Positions 18,101-26,015 are shown, counted from the stretch's first letter. The stretch: 64,000 nt of DNA from Georhizobium profundi (GCF_003952725.1 NZ_CP032509.1:1388001-1452000), one strand, 5' to 3'. Notes: generated by a model not told the origin, from the letters alone. Translations and numbers: made by a program.

Positions 18101-18984
18101 GCGTCATTATCGGTGGGACCAACCCGGGCGAGATCATCGGTACGGAAGGCGCCGATATCCTGGTCGGACGTCCGCAGGCCGATACGATCATCGCGCTCGG
18201 CGGCGACGACACCATCACGGCCGGCGACGGCGAAGACGCGATCTTCGGTGGCGATGGCGACGACATCATCCATGCCCATGGCAACCAGGACGATGTCTTC
18301 GGCGGGGCCGGAAACGACCGGATCGATGCGGGCTGGGGCCACGACACGGTCTATGGCGAGGATGGCGACGACGTTCTCATCGGTGCCGAAGGCAGCGACA
18401 AGCTCTTCGGCGGCGCGGGCAAGGACCTGTTCGTCGCAACCGTTGGGGATGATGCCGACATCTACTGGGGTGGCGAAGGCATCGACACGATCGACTACGC
18501 TGCACTCACCGAGGCCCTGACGATCAATCTCGGCAACGGCCTCAATGAGCGGGGCAGCGTGACGACCGCATCGGGTGTCCGCGACGTGATCTACTCGATC
18601 GAAAACGCGATTGGCGGTGGCGGCAACGACACCATCATCGCCAGCGACGCGATCAACGTGCTCGACGGTGGCGAGGGGTCGGACGTCTACCGCTTCCTGT
18701 CCACACTCGCAGCGGATGGCGACACGATCATGAATTTCGAGCCGGGCGACCGGATCGACGTTTCGGCGATCGACGCGAATGTGGGGGCCGCTGGAAATCA
18801 GCAGTTCCAGCTGATCTCAGGGGGATCGTTCACGTCGGCAGGCCAGATCAGGCAGAGCCATATCACGACGGATGACGGCGAGTTCACCATCCTCTCGGGC
18901 AATGTCGACGGCAACACCGACGCGGACTTCGAGATCGCAATCAAGGGCAGGCATCACCTGACCGACACCGACATCCTGAGCTGA
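12121..18984 (+). CDS. Giant secreted animal-type heme peroxidase with RTX calcium-binding repeats
   Basis: A 2,287-aa extracellular peroxidase with no N-terminal signal. Catalytic residues of the animal heme peroxidase family are all visible: Asp289-His290 (GQFFDHG, heme ester plus distal His), Arg563 and Glu566 (GRGNEN), the EHNR helix at 580-583, and proximal His696 (YRFGHSM). RTX nonapeptides follow from about residue 1047. An Ig-like domain lies at about 1497-1600, and a regular NDTLNGG repeat block at about 1601-1727. An Asp-rich linker at about 1920-1990, more RTX repeats and a serralysin-type C-terminal module (FEIAIKGRHHLTDTDILS) finish it. This is the architecture of MopA-type Mn(II)-oxidising peroxidases described in Aurantimonas and Erythrobacter; the substrate here is inferred. 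ATG 12121 follows GGAGGG. The adjacent type I exporter is the likely secretion route. Confidence 0.93.
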   Translation: MAVKLNLADLEFILKQIKIAEGNSTAHSGTNARELTDIYVDALGNVVPQGTPGAVLAIPDPKTPFGLRTVDGSYNNILPGREMWGAANQPMPRLFEPTFINDNDGDSLDLNGPGPGGVLQNGNYAPGSSVVDADPRTISNLVADMSINNPAAIFAALVYAGSEDPQADLEAILARKITPTAAAEALAAAQLAVDEATDLLTQAIAEFSPTDPTTIDTIQDAAIDLAEAEAALAEAQAVAADPQAAMRALAEEKGITFNGNTIDIPNVAPDEGLSAPFNAWMTFFGQFFDHGLDLITKGGSGTIYVPLAADDPLVTHGPDGIAGNGDEVRPESQFMVLTRATPAPGPGGVPTQTNVTTPFVDQNQTYTSNASHQVFLREYTLVDDKPMATGRLLGSEDGGLATWADVKAQALNLLGIQLSDMDVFAVPLLRTDAYGEFIRDANGFPQVVLSLGPDGIPNTDDDGVASGTPSNPVVLHTPVAGVPTPLGSVSPVRTANAFLDDIAHNAVPKLLVDHDRNPATPQVAVTPDEDDIAGNVIESNGFGVNLTYDDELLDRHFITGDGRGNENIGLTAVHHIFHSEHNRQVDAQKLTILQSGNLAFINEWLTTDLPQGTVLPTNLAEAQALAAQLNLTAAWDGERLFQAGRFATEMQYQHLVFEEFARKIQPNIDVFVFNSIPDINPSIFAEFANVVYRFGHSMLTENMPRIDDNGNPFNEDVDLVEAFLNPVLYDNDHTISHDEAAAAIVRGMTIERGNEIDEFVVNALRNNLLGLPLDLAAINIARGRDTGMPSLNDAREQLYAASGSTFLTPYTSWAEFAANLKNPISVVNFIAAYGKHPLIAGTMEEKRAIALELVLGVDADGFPTEIADREEFLNSTGAWNAANSGLNDIDLWIGGLAEKKMPFGGMLGSTFNAVFELQLENLQDGDRFYYLTRTQGQNFLNELEQNSFSKIIMANTALADPGPDGIRGTSDDIVLRHIGVDSFARYDYVLEVNEANQADQNGNLPGKDPVGQDAYLEAMGLGKVVRNDPGTVGPDANYLRFFGGEHVVFGGTNGNDTIIADFGDDGIWGDAGDDRIEAGAGVDLVNGGAGNDIITDSGDTGDFLKGEEGDDVIANSNGLDIIMGGSGKDAVFVGVDATEVFGGQGDDFILGGDDMDFLMGNEGDDWIEAGNGFDTTAGDNSELFFNSAIKGHDVMFAGNDEHDFDAESGDDIMVQGESVMRNEGMFGFDWAIFKGMQFDGYADMRIPIFTTEAEDILRNRFDKTEALSGWNNNDTLIGDDREFGEVGPGDTVATTENIFFNDGLDAAGLARINGLNSIVSLGANGLFESGNVLLGGAGSDRLQGNGGDDILDGDRWLNVRIAIHLGADGSGPEAASVDTMKHVFTAAEVAALGLGPQWANKSLFELMVARQITPAQMKIVREVIDSNDSTSVDVAVFNDVIENYTITHNANGSVTVTQNVVSAVVNPQTERNLVSDGTDTVWNMEELHFAGGEVYSVAQAAQGAPVLSSVTPRQGQVLTANLAGITDLNGLAGVVLAVRWQSLVDGVWVDIPGAVGATFTPTAAQLGLSLRAAVSFTDNGGFAEELFSAPSDLVGIVYNGNGGANTVSGSDGSDLMNGAGGNDVLSGLRGNDTLNGGTGNDTLNGNEDTDTLNGDAGNDTLNGGTGNDTLNGGLNNDTLNGGADNDTLNGDGGTDTLNGEDGDDTLFGGTANDTINGGAGNDTITWNVGDGRDIIDGGVGGTDTVIINGDATQETFRVYTRQAWDDVPGNNIAALNANTEIVITRNGTNNASIIAELRNIEEIVINTGNGADAVLPVGNFSPTTLSQNTIRVNSGVGDKTIDISGLLSSHRLHFTSLGGNVTLIGTLRPQDVVVLAPGDEITSYVLTTNPNGTKTFGNGTNSITFTGDLPPQFQQASPPEDNDDETENEDDDDNGVDVGDDEHEEGEDAEDDDDSDEDGDDEEADSGTDDDDDDSDDDDDDDDDSDDDADGQGSVIIGGTNPGEIIGTEGADILVGRPQADTIIALGGDDTITAGDGEDAIFGGDGDDIIHAHGNQDDVFGGAGNDRIDAGWGHDTVYGEDGDDVLIGAEGSDKLFGGAGKDLFVATVGDDADIYWGGEGIDTIDYAALTEALTINLGNGLNERGSVTTASGVRDVIYSIENAIGGGGNDTIIASDAINVLDGGEGSDVYRFLSTLAADGDTIMNFEPGDRIDVSAIDANVGAAGNQQFQLISGGSFTSAGQIRQSHITTDDGEFTILSGNVDGNTDADFEIAIKGRHHLTDTDILS
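16921..17300 (+). repeat. Near-perfect 27-bp tandem repeats encoding NDTLNGG nonapeptides
   Basis: Within the peroxidase gene about a dozen consecutive units encode variants of GG-x-G-NDTLN. The hydrophobic positions are unusually uniform (Thr-Leu-Asn in nearly every unit) compared with the varied RTX units elsewhere in the same protein. Such units fold as calcium-binding parallel beta-rolls. The homogeneity points to recent tandem expansion. Confidence 0.8.
17878..18093 (+). repeat. Asp/Glu-rich low-complexity tract (GAY triplet repeats)
   Basis: Inside the peroxidase frame, a run of about 70 residues is mostly Asp and Glu with scattered Ser and Gly; runs of up to nine Asp occur. At DNA level it is built from GAC/GAT triplets, densest at 18025-18093. 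It separates two RTX blocks. A flexible, strongly metal- or calcium-binding linker is a reasonable reading. Confidence 0.8.
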
Positions 18985-19000
18985 CAGTGCATGAGAAATG

Positions 19001-19032
19001 CCGATCCGCCGGTCGAGGAACCGGCGGATCGG
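19001..19032 (+). terminator. Strong hairpin between the peroxidase and the exporter operon
   Basis: A perfect 12-bp stem CCGATCCGCCGG / CCGGCGGATCGG with an 8-base loop starts 17 bases after the peroxidase stop. No T-run follows, so it is not a complete intrinsic terminator. It may stabilise the 3' end of the peroxidase message or attenuate read-through into the ABC transporter gene. Confidence 0.6.
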
Positions 19033-19087
19033 ACGCAAGAACAGGCAATCGTTCCAATGCAGTTGCCACTCTCCGGGGGTTCATTCG

Positions 19088-20854
19088 ATGAACAAGACCA
19101 GCAAGAAGACCAATGCGGCCGCGAGTGCCAAGGTGCCGAACGTTCTCGGCAAGATGCGCTCCATAGGCATCTATCTTTTCGCCTTGTCGGGCATCATCAA
19201 CATTCTGGCGCTGACCGGCGCCATGTACATGCTTCAGATCTACGATCGGGCCCTGACGTCCGGAAGCATGCCGACGCTGATCGCGCTCTCCGCGCTGGCG
19301 ATCGGCCTTTATCTGTTCCAGGGCATATTCGACATCCTGCGCTCGCAGATACTGGTGCGCATCGGCGCACGCTACGACGCCGAACTGGCACCGATGGCGC
19401 ACAGCGTCGTGATCGAGATGCCCCGCTTCGGCTATTCCACGTCCGAGGCGATGGAACGTGGCCGCGACGTCGATACGATTCGTGGCTTTCTTTCCGGACA
19501 GGGCCCGGTGGCACTGTTCGACCTGCCCTGGATGCCGGTCTTCCTGATCTTCATCTATGCGCTGCATCCCATGCTCGGGCTCCTGACGCTAGGTGGCGCC
19601 ATCGTGCTGGCCTGCCTGACGATCGCGACAGAAATGCTGACGCGCCGTTCGAGCCGGGAGATGAACAAGGCGGCGCTGATGCGCAACACGCTTGCCGATG
19701 GCCACGCCGCCAATGCGGAAATCCTGAAGGCGATGGGCTTCACGGGCCGCGCGGTCGAGCGGTTCGAAGAAGCCAACAAAGCGCATCTGGCCTTGCAGAC
19801 GAAGACGAGCGACATCACGGGCACGTTCAGCGGCCTTTCCAAGGTGCTGCGCATGATCCTGCAGTCGGCCGTTCTCGGCATGGGGGCGTTTCTGACAATC
19901 CAGGGCGAGCTTTCAGCAGGCGGCATCATCGCCGCGTCGATCGTTTCCGCCCGCGCATTGGCTCCGGTCGATCTGGTCATCGGCCAGTGGAAGGGCATGC
20001 AGGCAGCCCGGCGCAGCTTCAAGCGCCTGGGTGAAACGCTCGCGGCAATGGAAGACAAGTCGGCCCTGATCGATCTACCCATGCCGGCCCGCAGTCTGAA
20101 GGTTGAGAACGTCACGATCGCCGCCCCGGCATCGGGTGCCGTGCTGCTCGGCGAAGTCAGCTTCGAGCTGAAGAGCGGGCAGGCGCTTGGACTGATCGGG
20201 CCGAGCGGTGGCGGCAAGACATCACTGGTTCGTGCGCTGGTCGGCATCTGGCCGCTTCTGCGCGGCGCGATCCGTCTCGATGACGCGGATCTGGAGCAGT
20301 ATCGCGAGGATGTTCTGTGCAAGGCAATTGGCTATCTTCCACAAGACGTGGCGTTGCTCGACGGCACGATCGCCGAGAACATTTCTCGGTTCGACCGCGA
20401 TCAAAACGCCCGCAAGATCGTGATTGCTGCAAAGGCGGCGGGTGTGCACGAGCTGATCGTGCGGCTTCGCGAAGGGTACCAGACGCAGCTCGGTTCCAAC
20501 GGGATGGCGCTTTCGGCCGGTCAGCGCCAGCGCATCGGCCTCGCCCGTGCGCTCTATGACGATCCGTTCCTGGTGGTGCTCGACGAGCCGAACTCGAACC
20601 TCGACGGAGAAGGCGAAGCCGCACTGACGGCGGCGATCGCTGGCGTGCGCAACCGTGGCGGCATCGTCGTTGTCGTGGCGCACCGGCCAAGTGCGCTTGC
20701 CGCGGTCGACATGGTCGGCATGGTTCAGAATGGCCGGCTGGTCGCATTTGGGCCGAAGGAAGAAATCCTTCAGGAAACGCCGCCGCGCCGCAAGCCCGCC
20801 TTGGCGGAGCGTGGGGAACTCGCCCGTCGGCCGCTTGAACGCACCAACGCCTGA
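19088..20854 (+). CDS. Type I secretion ABC transporter (PrtD-like permease/ATPase)
   Basis: A 588-aa inner-membrane exporter of the PrtD/AprD type. An N-terminal membrane domain with about five to six helices is followed by an ATPase. Walker A is GPSGGGKTSLVRAL, the signature LSAGQRQRIGLARALYDDP and Walker B FLVVLDEPNSNLD; the switch His is in VVAHRPSAL. Start ATG 19088 has CGGGGG ahead. It is the first gene of a three-gene operon with an RTX protein and an HlyD-type adaptor. Its cargo is probably both the upstream peroxidase and the RTX protein, which share the same C-terminal module. No TolC gene is in the window. Confidence 0.94.
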   Translation: MNKTSKKTNAAASAKVPNVLGKMRSIGIYLFALSGIINILALTGAMYMLQIYDRALTSGSMPTLIALSALAIGLYLFQGIFDILRSQILVRIGARYDAELAPMAHSVVIEMPRFGYSTSEAMERGRDVDTIRGFLSGQGPVALFDLPWMPVFLIFIYALHPMLGLLTLGGAIVLACLTIATEMLTRRSSREMNKAALMRNTLADGHAANAEILKAMGFTGRAVERFEEANKAHLALQTKTSDITGTFSGLSKVLRMILQSAVLGMGAFLTIQGELSAGGIIAASIVSARALAPVDLVIGQWKGMQAARRSFKRLGETLAAMEDKSALIDLPMPARSLKVENVTIAAPASGAVLLGEVSFELKSGQALGLIGPSGGGKTSLVRALVGIWPLLRGAIRLDDADLEQYREDVLCKAIGYLPQDVALLDGTIAENISRFDRDQNARKIVIAAKAAGVHELIVRLREGYQTQLGSNGMALSAGQRQRIGLARALYDDPFLVVLDEPNSNLDGEGEAALTAAIAGVRNRGGIVVVVAHRPSALAAVDMVGMVQNGRLVAFGPKEEILQETPPRRKPALAERGELARRPLERTNA

Positions 20855-20874
20855 GAGACCGAGGAACTGGAACA

Positions 20875-23800
20875 ATGGACGAGCGGCTCTTTCTCAATCG
20901 GTGGCAGAACACCAACCCCACCGCAGCCAAAAAGCGCTTCGAGGAGACCGAGGGCGGTGGGCGCATGCAGACGATGGCGATGATGCCTTTCATCGCCGTC
21001 GGCCTGTTTACCGCCTTGCGAAAGCTGTTCGGCAACGAGGCTGAGGCCTTCTCGTCCGACAGGCCGCTTCGCGACGTGGCGGAAGCTGTGCCGGAGCCTC
21101 AGAGCGACCCGCTGTCGTTCGAAACAGACATTGCTCGGATCGCGCAGATCGCATCGTCGCTCAACCAGCTCTCGGCCGATATCTCAGCCGGGATCGGCGC
21201 GCGCATCTCGTTTCTCGGGCAGACAGGCGACGCCGTAGCGTTCGAGGCTGGCCTGCGCGCAGCCGGCGGCGGTTCGCTCCGTCCCCTGAAACCGGGCAAG
21301 ACCGGACGGGCGAACGACAATCATGTCGAAGGCACGCCATCGCCGCGCAAGGTGAAGCCGGAAGAACGGCCTGCCAAACGGCGCGACGATGACGACGGCA
21401 AGGAGAAGACGCCGAACCGTGCGCCCACGCTTGCCGGGCCCGTCAGCCTGAAGGACAGTCTGGTCAACCAAGCGATCGTCATTGCGGCAGCCGACCTGCT
21501 CGTCGGTGCGTCGGATGCGGACGGCGACGTCCTGACGATTCAGGACCTGTCGGTGTCCTCCGGTACGATCACGCAGACTGCGCCCGGCAAGTGGCTCTAC
21601 ACGCCTGCATACGACTATGTCGGCGAAGTGATATTCACCTACAAGATCAGCGACGGAAAGACGTCCGTCCAGCAGGTCGCTTATAGCGATCTCGATTACG
21701 AAGATCCCGACATCATCGGAACGAACGGCAACGACATCCTGATCGGCACGCCGGATCCGGACCGGATGTTCGGCCTGGATGGCGATGATCTGATCTACGG
21801 CCGGGCGCAGAACGACACCCTCTTCGGCGGCAACGGCAACGACCGTCTTTATGGCGAGGATGGCGACGACACGCTCTTCGGCGGCTTCGGTGACGACATG
21901 CTGTTCGGTGGCCGCGGCAACGACCGACTGTTCGGTGAAGAGGGCAACGACAAGCTGTTTGGCGGGGAGGGCGATGACCGGCTCTCCGGCGATGCTGGCC
22001 ATGACCATCTGGACGGCGGCGAAGGCAAGGACCACCTCGACGGGGGGATTGGGGACGACGTTCTCGATGGCGGGACGGAAGACGACATTCTCTTGGGCGG
22101 CCTCGGCAACGACCTCGCCCGAGGCGGCGACGGTGCCGACCTGATCCGCGTAGGTGCGGGCGACGACGTCGCTGAAGGCGGTGCCGGCGATGACGTCATC
22201 GGGGGCGAGGCTGGGGACGATTATCTCTCGGGCGGCGATGGTGCGGACGAGATTTCCGGTGGAGACGGCGCGGACCAGCTAAGCGGCGATGCGGGTGACG
22301 ACTTCCTCGCGGGCGACGCCGGTAATGACACGCTCGACGGTGTCGAGGGGCACGACGAATTGACCGGCGGCGCCGGCGATGACGCATTGTCCGGCGGTAA
22401 TGGCAACGACGATCTCAGCGGTGACGCCGGCGATGACGTTCTCGACGGTGGCGAGGGCCGCGACACGATCGATGGCGGCGAAGGCGTCGATGTGATCCTG
22501 GCTGGCGCCGGCGACGATGTTGCCGAAGGCGGTGCGGGTGACGATGTCATCGAAGGGCAGGCCGGGGATGACGAGCTGTCCGGTGGCGATGGTGCAGATG
22601 AGATTTCCGGCGGTGACGGCGCAGACCAGCTGAGCGGCGATGCGGGCGACGATGTGTTGTCGGGTGACGCCGGTGACGACGTTATCGATGGGGGCATCGG
22701 GAATGACGAGATCGACGGTGGCGAAGGCCATGACACGATCGATGGTGGCGAAGGTGCCGACGTCATCCTGGCTGGCGCTGGCGACGATGTTGCCGAAGGC
22801 GGTGCGGGGGATGATGTCATCGAAGGGCAGGCCGGGGACGACGAACTGTCCGGTGGCGATGGTGCAGATGAGATCTCCGGCGGCGACGGCGCGGACCAGC
22901 TGAGCGGGGATGCCGGTGACGACGTGTTGTCGGGTGACGCCGGTGACGACGTTATCGATGGAGGCATCGGTAACGACGAGATCGACGGTGGCGAGGGCCA
23001 TGACACGATCGATGGCGGCGAAGGCGTCGATGTGATCCTGGCTGGCGCCGGCGACGATGTTGCCGAAGGCGGTGCAGGTGATGATGTCATCGAGGGCCAG
23101 GCCGGGGATGACGAACTGTCCGGTGGCGATGGTGCGGATGAGATTTACGGCGGTGACGGCGCGGATCAACTGAGCGGGGATGCCGGCGATGACGTGCTTG
23201 CGGGTGACGCCGGTGACGACGTTATCGATGGGGGCATCGGTGACGATCAGATCGACGGTGGCGAGGGCCATGACACGATCGATGGCGGTGACGGCGCGGA
23301 CCAGCTGAGCGGGGACGCTGGCGACGATGTGCTTGCGGGTGACGCTGGTGACGATGTCATCGATGGGGGCACCGGGGATGACACGCTTTCGGGCGGGACC
23401 GGTGCGGACGAGTTGATCGGCGGCGAAGGCGATGACAGCCTGGATGGCGGCGAGGGCGCCGATGTCATCCTCGCAGGCTTCGGCGACGACGTCGCAGACG
23501 GCGGATCCGGGGACGATGTCATCGAAGGCAACGAGGGAGACGATGTCCTGTCCGGCGGCACCGGCAATGACTGTGTCGATGGCGGGGCAGGCGATGACCT
23601 GATCCGTGGCGGCGCGGGCGGAGACCTGCTGTTGGGTGCTGAAGGCGACGATGTCATCGAAGGCGGTGACGGCAACGACACCGTCAATGGTGGCGAAGGC
23701 GCCGATACGCTGAGCGGCGATGAAGGCGACGACGTTCTGATCGGCGGCGCCGGTGACGACCTGATGGCGGGCGGTAAAGGTGAAGACGTCCTCCATGCTG

Positions 23801-24603
23801 GTCTTGGAGACGACGTTCTCGACGGCGGCGAAGGCGGCGATATCCTGCATGGCGACGAAGGCAACGATGTCGTTGACGGCGGAGCCGGCGATGATGTCAT
23901 CGATGGTGGCGAAGGCGCCGACGTGCTGGTTGGTAGTGCCGGCGACGACATCGTTTCCGGTGGCGAAGGTGGCGATGTCATCACCGGCGGCGATGGCGCC
24001 GACATGCTCTATGGAGATGAAGGCGACGATATCTTCATTGCCATCTCTGAAGATGGCGATGATCTCATCATCGGCGGCAGCGGTGTCGACACGTACGATC
24101 TCTCGCAGATCGTCGCCGACGTGCTTGTCGATTTGCCGGGGGGCTTCGTGCAGAGCCTTGATACTGGGTATGACGAAGTTTTCGATATCGAGAACGTGCG
24201 CGGCGGCCGGGGCAACGACTGGCTGGTCGCAGACGACTCCGTCAACGTCTTCACCGGCGGATACGGCAACGACACGTTCGTCTTCCGCAAGCTGCGCGAT
24301 CTGACGAACGAGGGCGGTCCTCGCGACGAGATCACCGACTTTACCGTGGGCGATCGGATCGACTTCTCACGATTGTCCGGCCCTGAAGGCCAGCTCTTCG
24401 TCGATATCGCCGGCGCCACGTTCACCGAAGCCGGCAGCGTCGGCTTCCGCCATGAGCGATTTGGCGACCGCGACTACACGATCGTCTCGGGGACAACCGA
24501 CAGCGACCCCGACGCAGAATTCGAACTTGCACTTCTCGGACATCACCAGCTGACGCGCGAAGATTTCATTCTCGCGGCACGCGACATCGACGCACAGGCA
24601 TGA
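20875..24603 (+). CDS. Giant RTX calcium-binding protein encoded within the type I secretion operon
   Basis: A 1,242-aa acidic protein. The N-terminal 150 residues show no recognised domain; they include a short hydrophobic stretch at about 31-48 and a Lys/Arg-rich segment. A cadherin-like/tandem-95-type beta domain (about residues 180-275) follows. From about 281 to 1063 there is an almost unbroken array of RTX nonapeptides. The C-terminus (DRIDFSRL..FELALLGHHQLTREDF) is the serralysin-type module also ending the peroxidase, which implies secretion by the same exporter. The gene lies 20 bases after the ABC gene and 40 before the adaptor gene. No enzymatic domain is seen; a surface-layer, adhesin or calcium-organised matrix role is inference. 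Confidence 0.9.
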   Translation: MDERLFLNRWQNTNPTAAKKRFEETEGGGRMQTMAMMPFIAVGLFTALRKLFGNEAEAFSSDRPLRDVAEAVPEPQSDPLSFETDIARIAQIASSLNQLSADISAGIGARISFLGQTGDAVAFEAGLRAAGGGSLRPLKPGKTGRANDNHVEGTPSPRKVKPEERPAKRRDDDDGKEKTPNRAPTLAGPVSLKDSLVNQAIVIAAADLLVGASDADGDVLTIQDLSVSSGTITQTAPGKWLYTPAYDYVGEVIFTYKISDGKTSVQQVAYSDLDYEDPDIIGTNGNDILIGTPDPDRMFGLDGDDLIYGRAQNDTLFGGNGNDRLYGEDGDDTLFGGFGDDMLFGGRGNDRLFGEEGNDKLFGGEGDDRLSGDAGHDHLDGGEGKDHLDGGIGDDVLDGGTEDDILLGGLGNDLARGGDGADLIRVGAGDDVAEGGAGDDVIGGEAGDDYLSGGDGADEISGGDGADQLSGDAGDDFLAGDAGNDTLDGVEGHDELTGGAGDDALSGGNGNDDLSGDAGDDVLDGGEGRDTIDGGEGVDVILAGAGDDVAEGGAGDDVIEGQAGDDELSGGDGADEISGGDGADQLSGDAGDDVLSGDAGDDVIDGGIGNDEIDGGEGHDTIDGGEGADVILAGAGDDVAEGGAGDDVIEGQAGDDELSGGDGADEISGGDGADQLSGDAGDDVLSGDAGDDVIDGGIGNDEIDGGEGHDTIDGGEGVDVILAGAGDDVAEGGAGDDVIEGQAGDDELSGGDGADEIYGGDGADQLSGDAGDDVLAGDAGDDVIDGGIGDDQIDGGEGHDTIDGGDGADQLSGDAGDDVLAGDAGDDVIDGGTGDDTLSGGTGADELIGGEGDDSLDGGEGADVILAGFGDDVADGGSGDDVIEGNEGDDVLSGGTGNDCVDGGAGDDLIRGGAGGDLLLGAEGDDVIEGGDGNDTVNGGEGADTLSGDEGDDVLIGGAGDDLMAGGKGEDVLHAGLGDDVLDGGEGGDILHGDEGNDVVDGGAGDDVIDGGEGADVLVGSAGDDIVSGGEGGDVITGGDGADMLYGDEGDDIFIAISEDGDDLIIGGSGVDTYDLSQIVADVLVDLPGGFVQSLDTGYDEVFDIENVRGGRGNDWLVADDSVNVFTGGYGNDTFVFRKLRDLTNEGGPRDEITDFTVGDRIDFSRLSGPEGQLFVDIAGATFTEAGSVGFRHERFGDRDYTIVSGTTDSDPDAEFELALLGHHQLTREDFILAARDIDAQA
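22471..23280 (+). repeat. Three tandem 270-bp higher-order repeats in the RTX gene
   Basis: Units begin at 22471, 22741 and 23011, each 270 bp and encoding ten nonapeptides in the same order (from GGEGxDVIL to GGEGHDTID). DNA identity between units is high, including many synonymous positions; units 1 and 3 share the variant GTCGATGTGATC at their start, while unit 2 differs. Shorter related segments flank the array (22111 onward, and a contracted copy from 23281). This is recent segmental duplication on top of the 27-bp RTX repeat. Confidence 0.88.
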
Positions 24604-24643
24604 CACGCGGCAGCGAACATGCCGCCTCTTTATTTTGTGGAGC

Positions 24644-25966
24644 ATGAGTATGGGAATGATGATTGGTAAATCGCAGGAAACCCGTGGCGGCGGCTCTTTC
24701 GGGATCCGCTCGCGCGTGATCATGTCGGCTTCGTTGGCAGGGCTTTTGATCATTGGTTGCGGCGGCTGGGCCGCGCAAGCAAGTCTCGCCGGCGCCGCAA
24801 TCGCGCCGGGTCAGATCGCGGTCAAGCGGCAGGTCAAGGAAGTCCAGCATCGTGATGGTGGAATCATCGCCGAGATCCGCGTCTCGAACGGAGACCGCGT
24901 GCGGGAAGGCGATGTGCTGGTCAAGCTGGACGAGACAGACACGCGGGTCGAGCTGTCGATCATTCGGTCGCAGCTGACGGAACTGACCGGCGTCTATTCC
25001 CGTCTCCAGGCCGAGCGCGATGGCGAGGCCGAGGTCGCGTTTCCAGAAGGCTTCGGGTCCACTGACGGCACATCCGGCGTGATCGCCGGTGAAATGAAAC
25101 TGTTCCTCGACAATCGCGCGATGCGCGACAGCCAGAAGGAGCAGCTGTCGCTTCAGGCCGAGCAGTTGCGGGACCAGATCAAGGGGATGGAGGCGCAGCT
25201 TGCTTCCAACCAGGCCGAGCACACGCTGCTACTCGACGACATCACCCTGATGCGCAAGCTTCTGGAGCGCAAGCTGACCGAAGGTTCGCGCGTGCGGCAG
25301 ATGGAACGGGAACTGGCCCGCATCGAGGGGCAGAGGGGTGAGATCGAAGCACGGGTGGCGCAGGCGCGCGGGCAGATCAGCGAAACCGAGTTGAAGATCA
25401 TCGCGATCGACCAGGAACTCAAGGCAACGGCGCAGACGCAGATCCGCGACATCGATGCCCGCATCGCCGAATTGCGTGAGCGCGAAATCGCCGCGGTGGA
25501 CCGCCTGTCGCGCACCGAGCTCAGGGCTCCTGCGTCCGGTCTCGTGTACGATCTTGCGGTGCATACGGTCGGCGGCGTCATCGGCTCAGGCGAAACGATC
25601 CTGTCGCTCGTGCCTGAGGACGAGGAGATGATGGTCGAGGTGCGCGTCTCGCCGACCGATATCGACCAGGTGACGATCGGCCAGCCCGCGCGTCTTCGCC
25701 TGACGGCCTTCAACCAGCGCACGACACCGGAATTCGAAGGCCAGGTCACAGCAATGGCCGCGGCTGCAACCCGCGATCCGGCTTCGGGGCGCGACTTCTA
25801 TCTGGGAACGGTGGAGATCACGTCCGATCTGGCTCCGCTCGGAGACAAGGTCCTGATCCCCGGGATGCCTGTCGACGTGCTTCTGGTGACCGGTGAGCGC
25901 TCCGCGCTCTCCTATCTCGTCAAGCCTTTCACGGATCAGATGGCCAAGGCATTCCGCGAGGAATAG
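24644..25966 (+). CDS. HlyD-family type I secretion membrane fusion protein
   Basis: A 440-aa periplasmic adaptor of the PrtE/HlyD type. One N-terminal transmembrane helix (about residues 23-45) is followed by the half-lipoyl motif VKRQVKEVQHRDGGIIAEIRVSNGDRVREGDVLVKLD. A long coiled coil (about 95-275) and the beta-barrel region RTELRAPASGLVYDLAVHT..GETILSLVPEDE complete the fold. The start ATG 24644 has GTGGAGC before it. Last gene of the exporter operon, ended by the terminator at 26016-26054. It would bridge the ABC transporter to an outer-membrane TolC encoded elsewhere. Confidence 0.93.
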   Translation: MSMGMMIGKSQETRGGGSFGIRSRVIMSASLAGLLIIGCGGWAAQASLAGAAIAPGQIAVKRQVKEVQHRDGGIIAEIRVSNGDRVREGDVLVKLDETDTRVELSIIRSQLTELTGVYSRLQAERDGEAEVAFPEGFGSTDGTSGVIAGEMKLFLDNRAMRDSQKEQLSLQAEQLRDQIKGMEAQLASNQAEHTLLLDDITLMRKLLERKLTEGSRVRQMERELARIEGQRGEIEARVAQARGQISETELKIIAIDQELKATAQTQIRDIDARIAELREREIAAVDRLSRTELRAPASGLVYDLAVHTVGGVIGSGETILSLVPEDEEMMVEVRVSPTDIDQVTIGQPARLRLTAFNQRTTPEFEGQVTAMAAAATRDPASGRDFYLGTVEITSDLAPLGDKVLIPGMPVDVLLVTGERSALSYLVKPFTDQMAKAFREE

Positions 25967-26015
25967 GCGTCGCCTGAAGACGCGGACAGTGGCGGGTGGG
26001 TACAGCATCCCGTCA

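Noticed and set aside
22471..23280. Regularly spaced DNA repeats resembling a CRISPR array
   Set aside because: The repeats are contiguous, in frame and encode RTX nonapeptides; there are no unique spacers and no cas genes.
22279..23850. Long minus-strand open frame opposite the RTX array
   Set aside because: It is a mirror of the repetitive Gly-Asp codons; its product is itself a repeat translation without known features.
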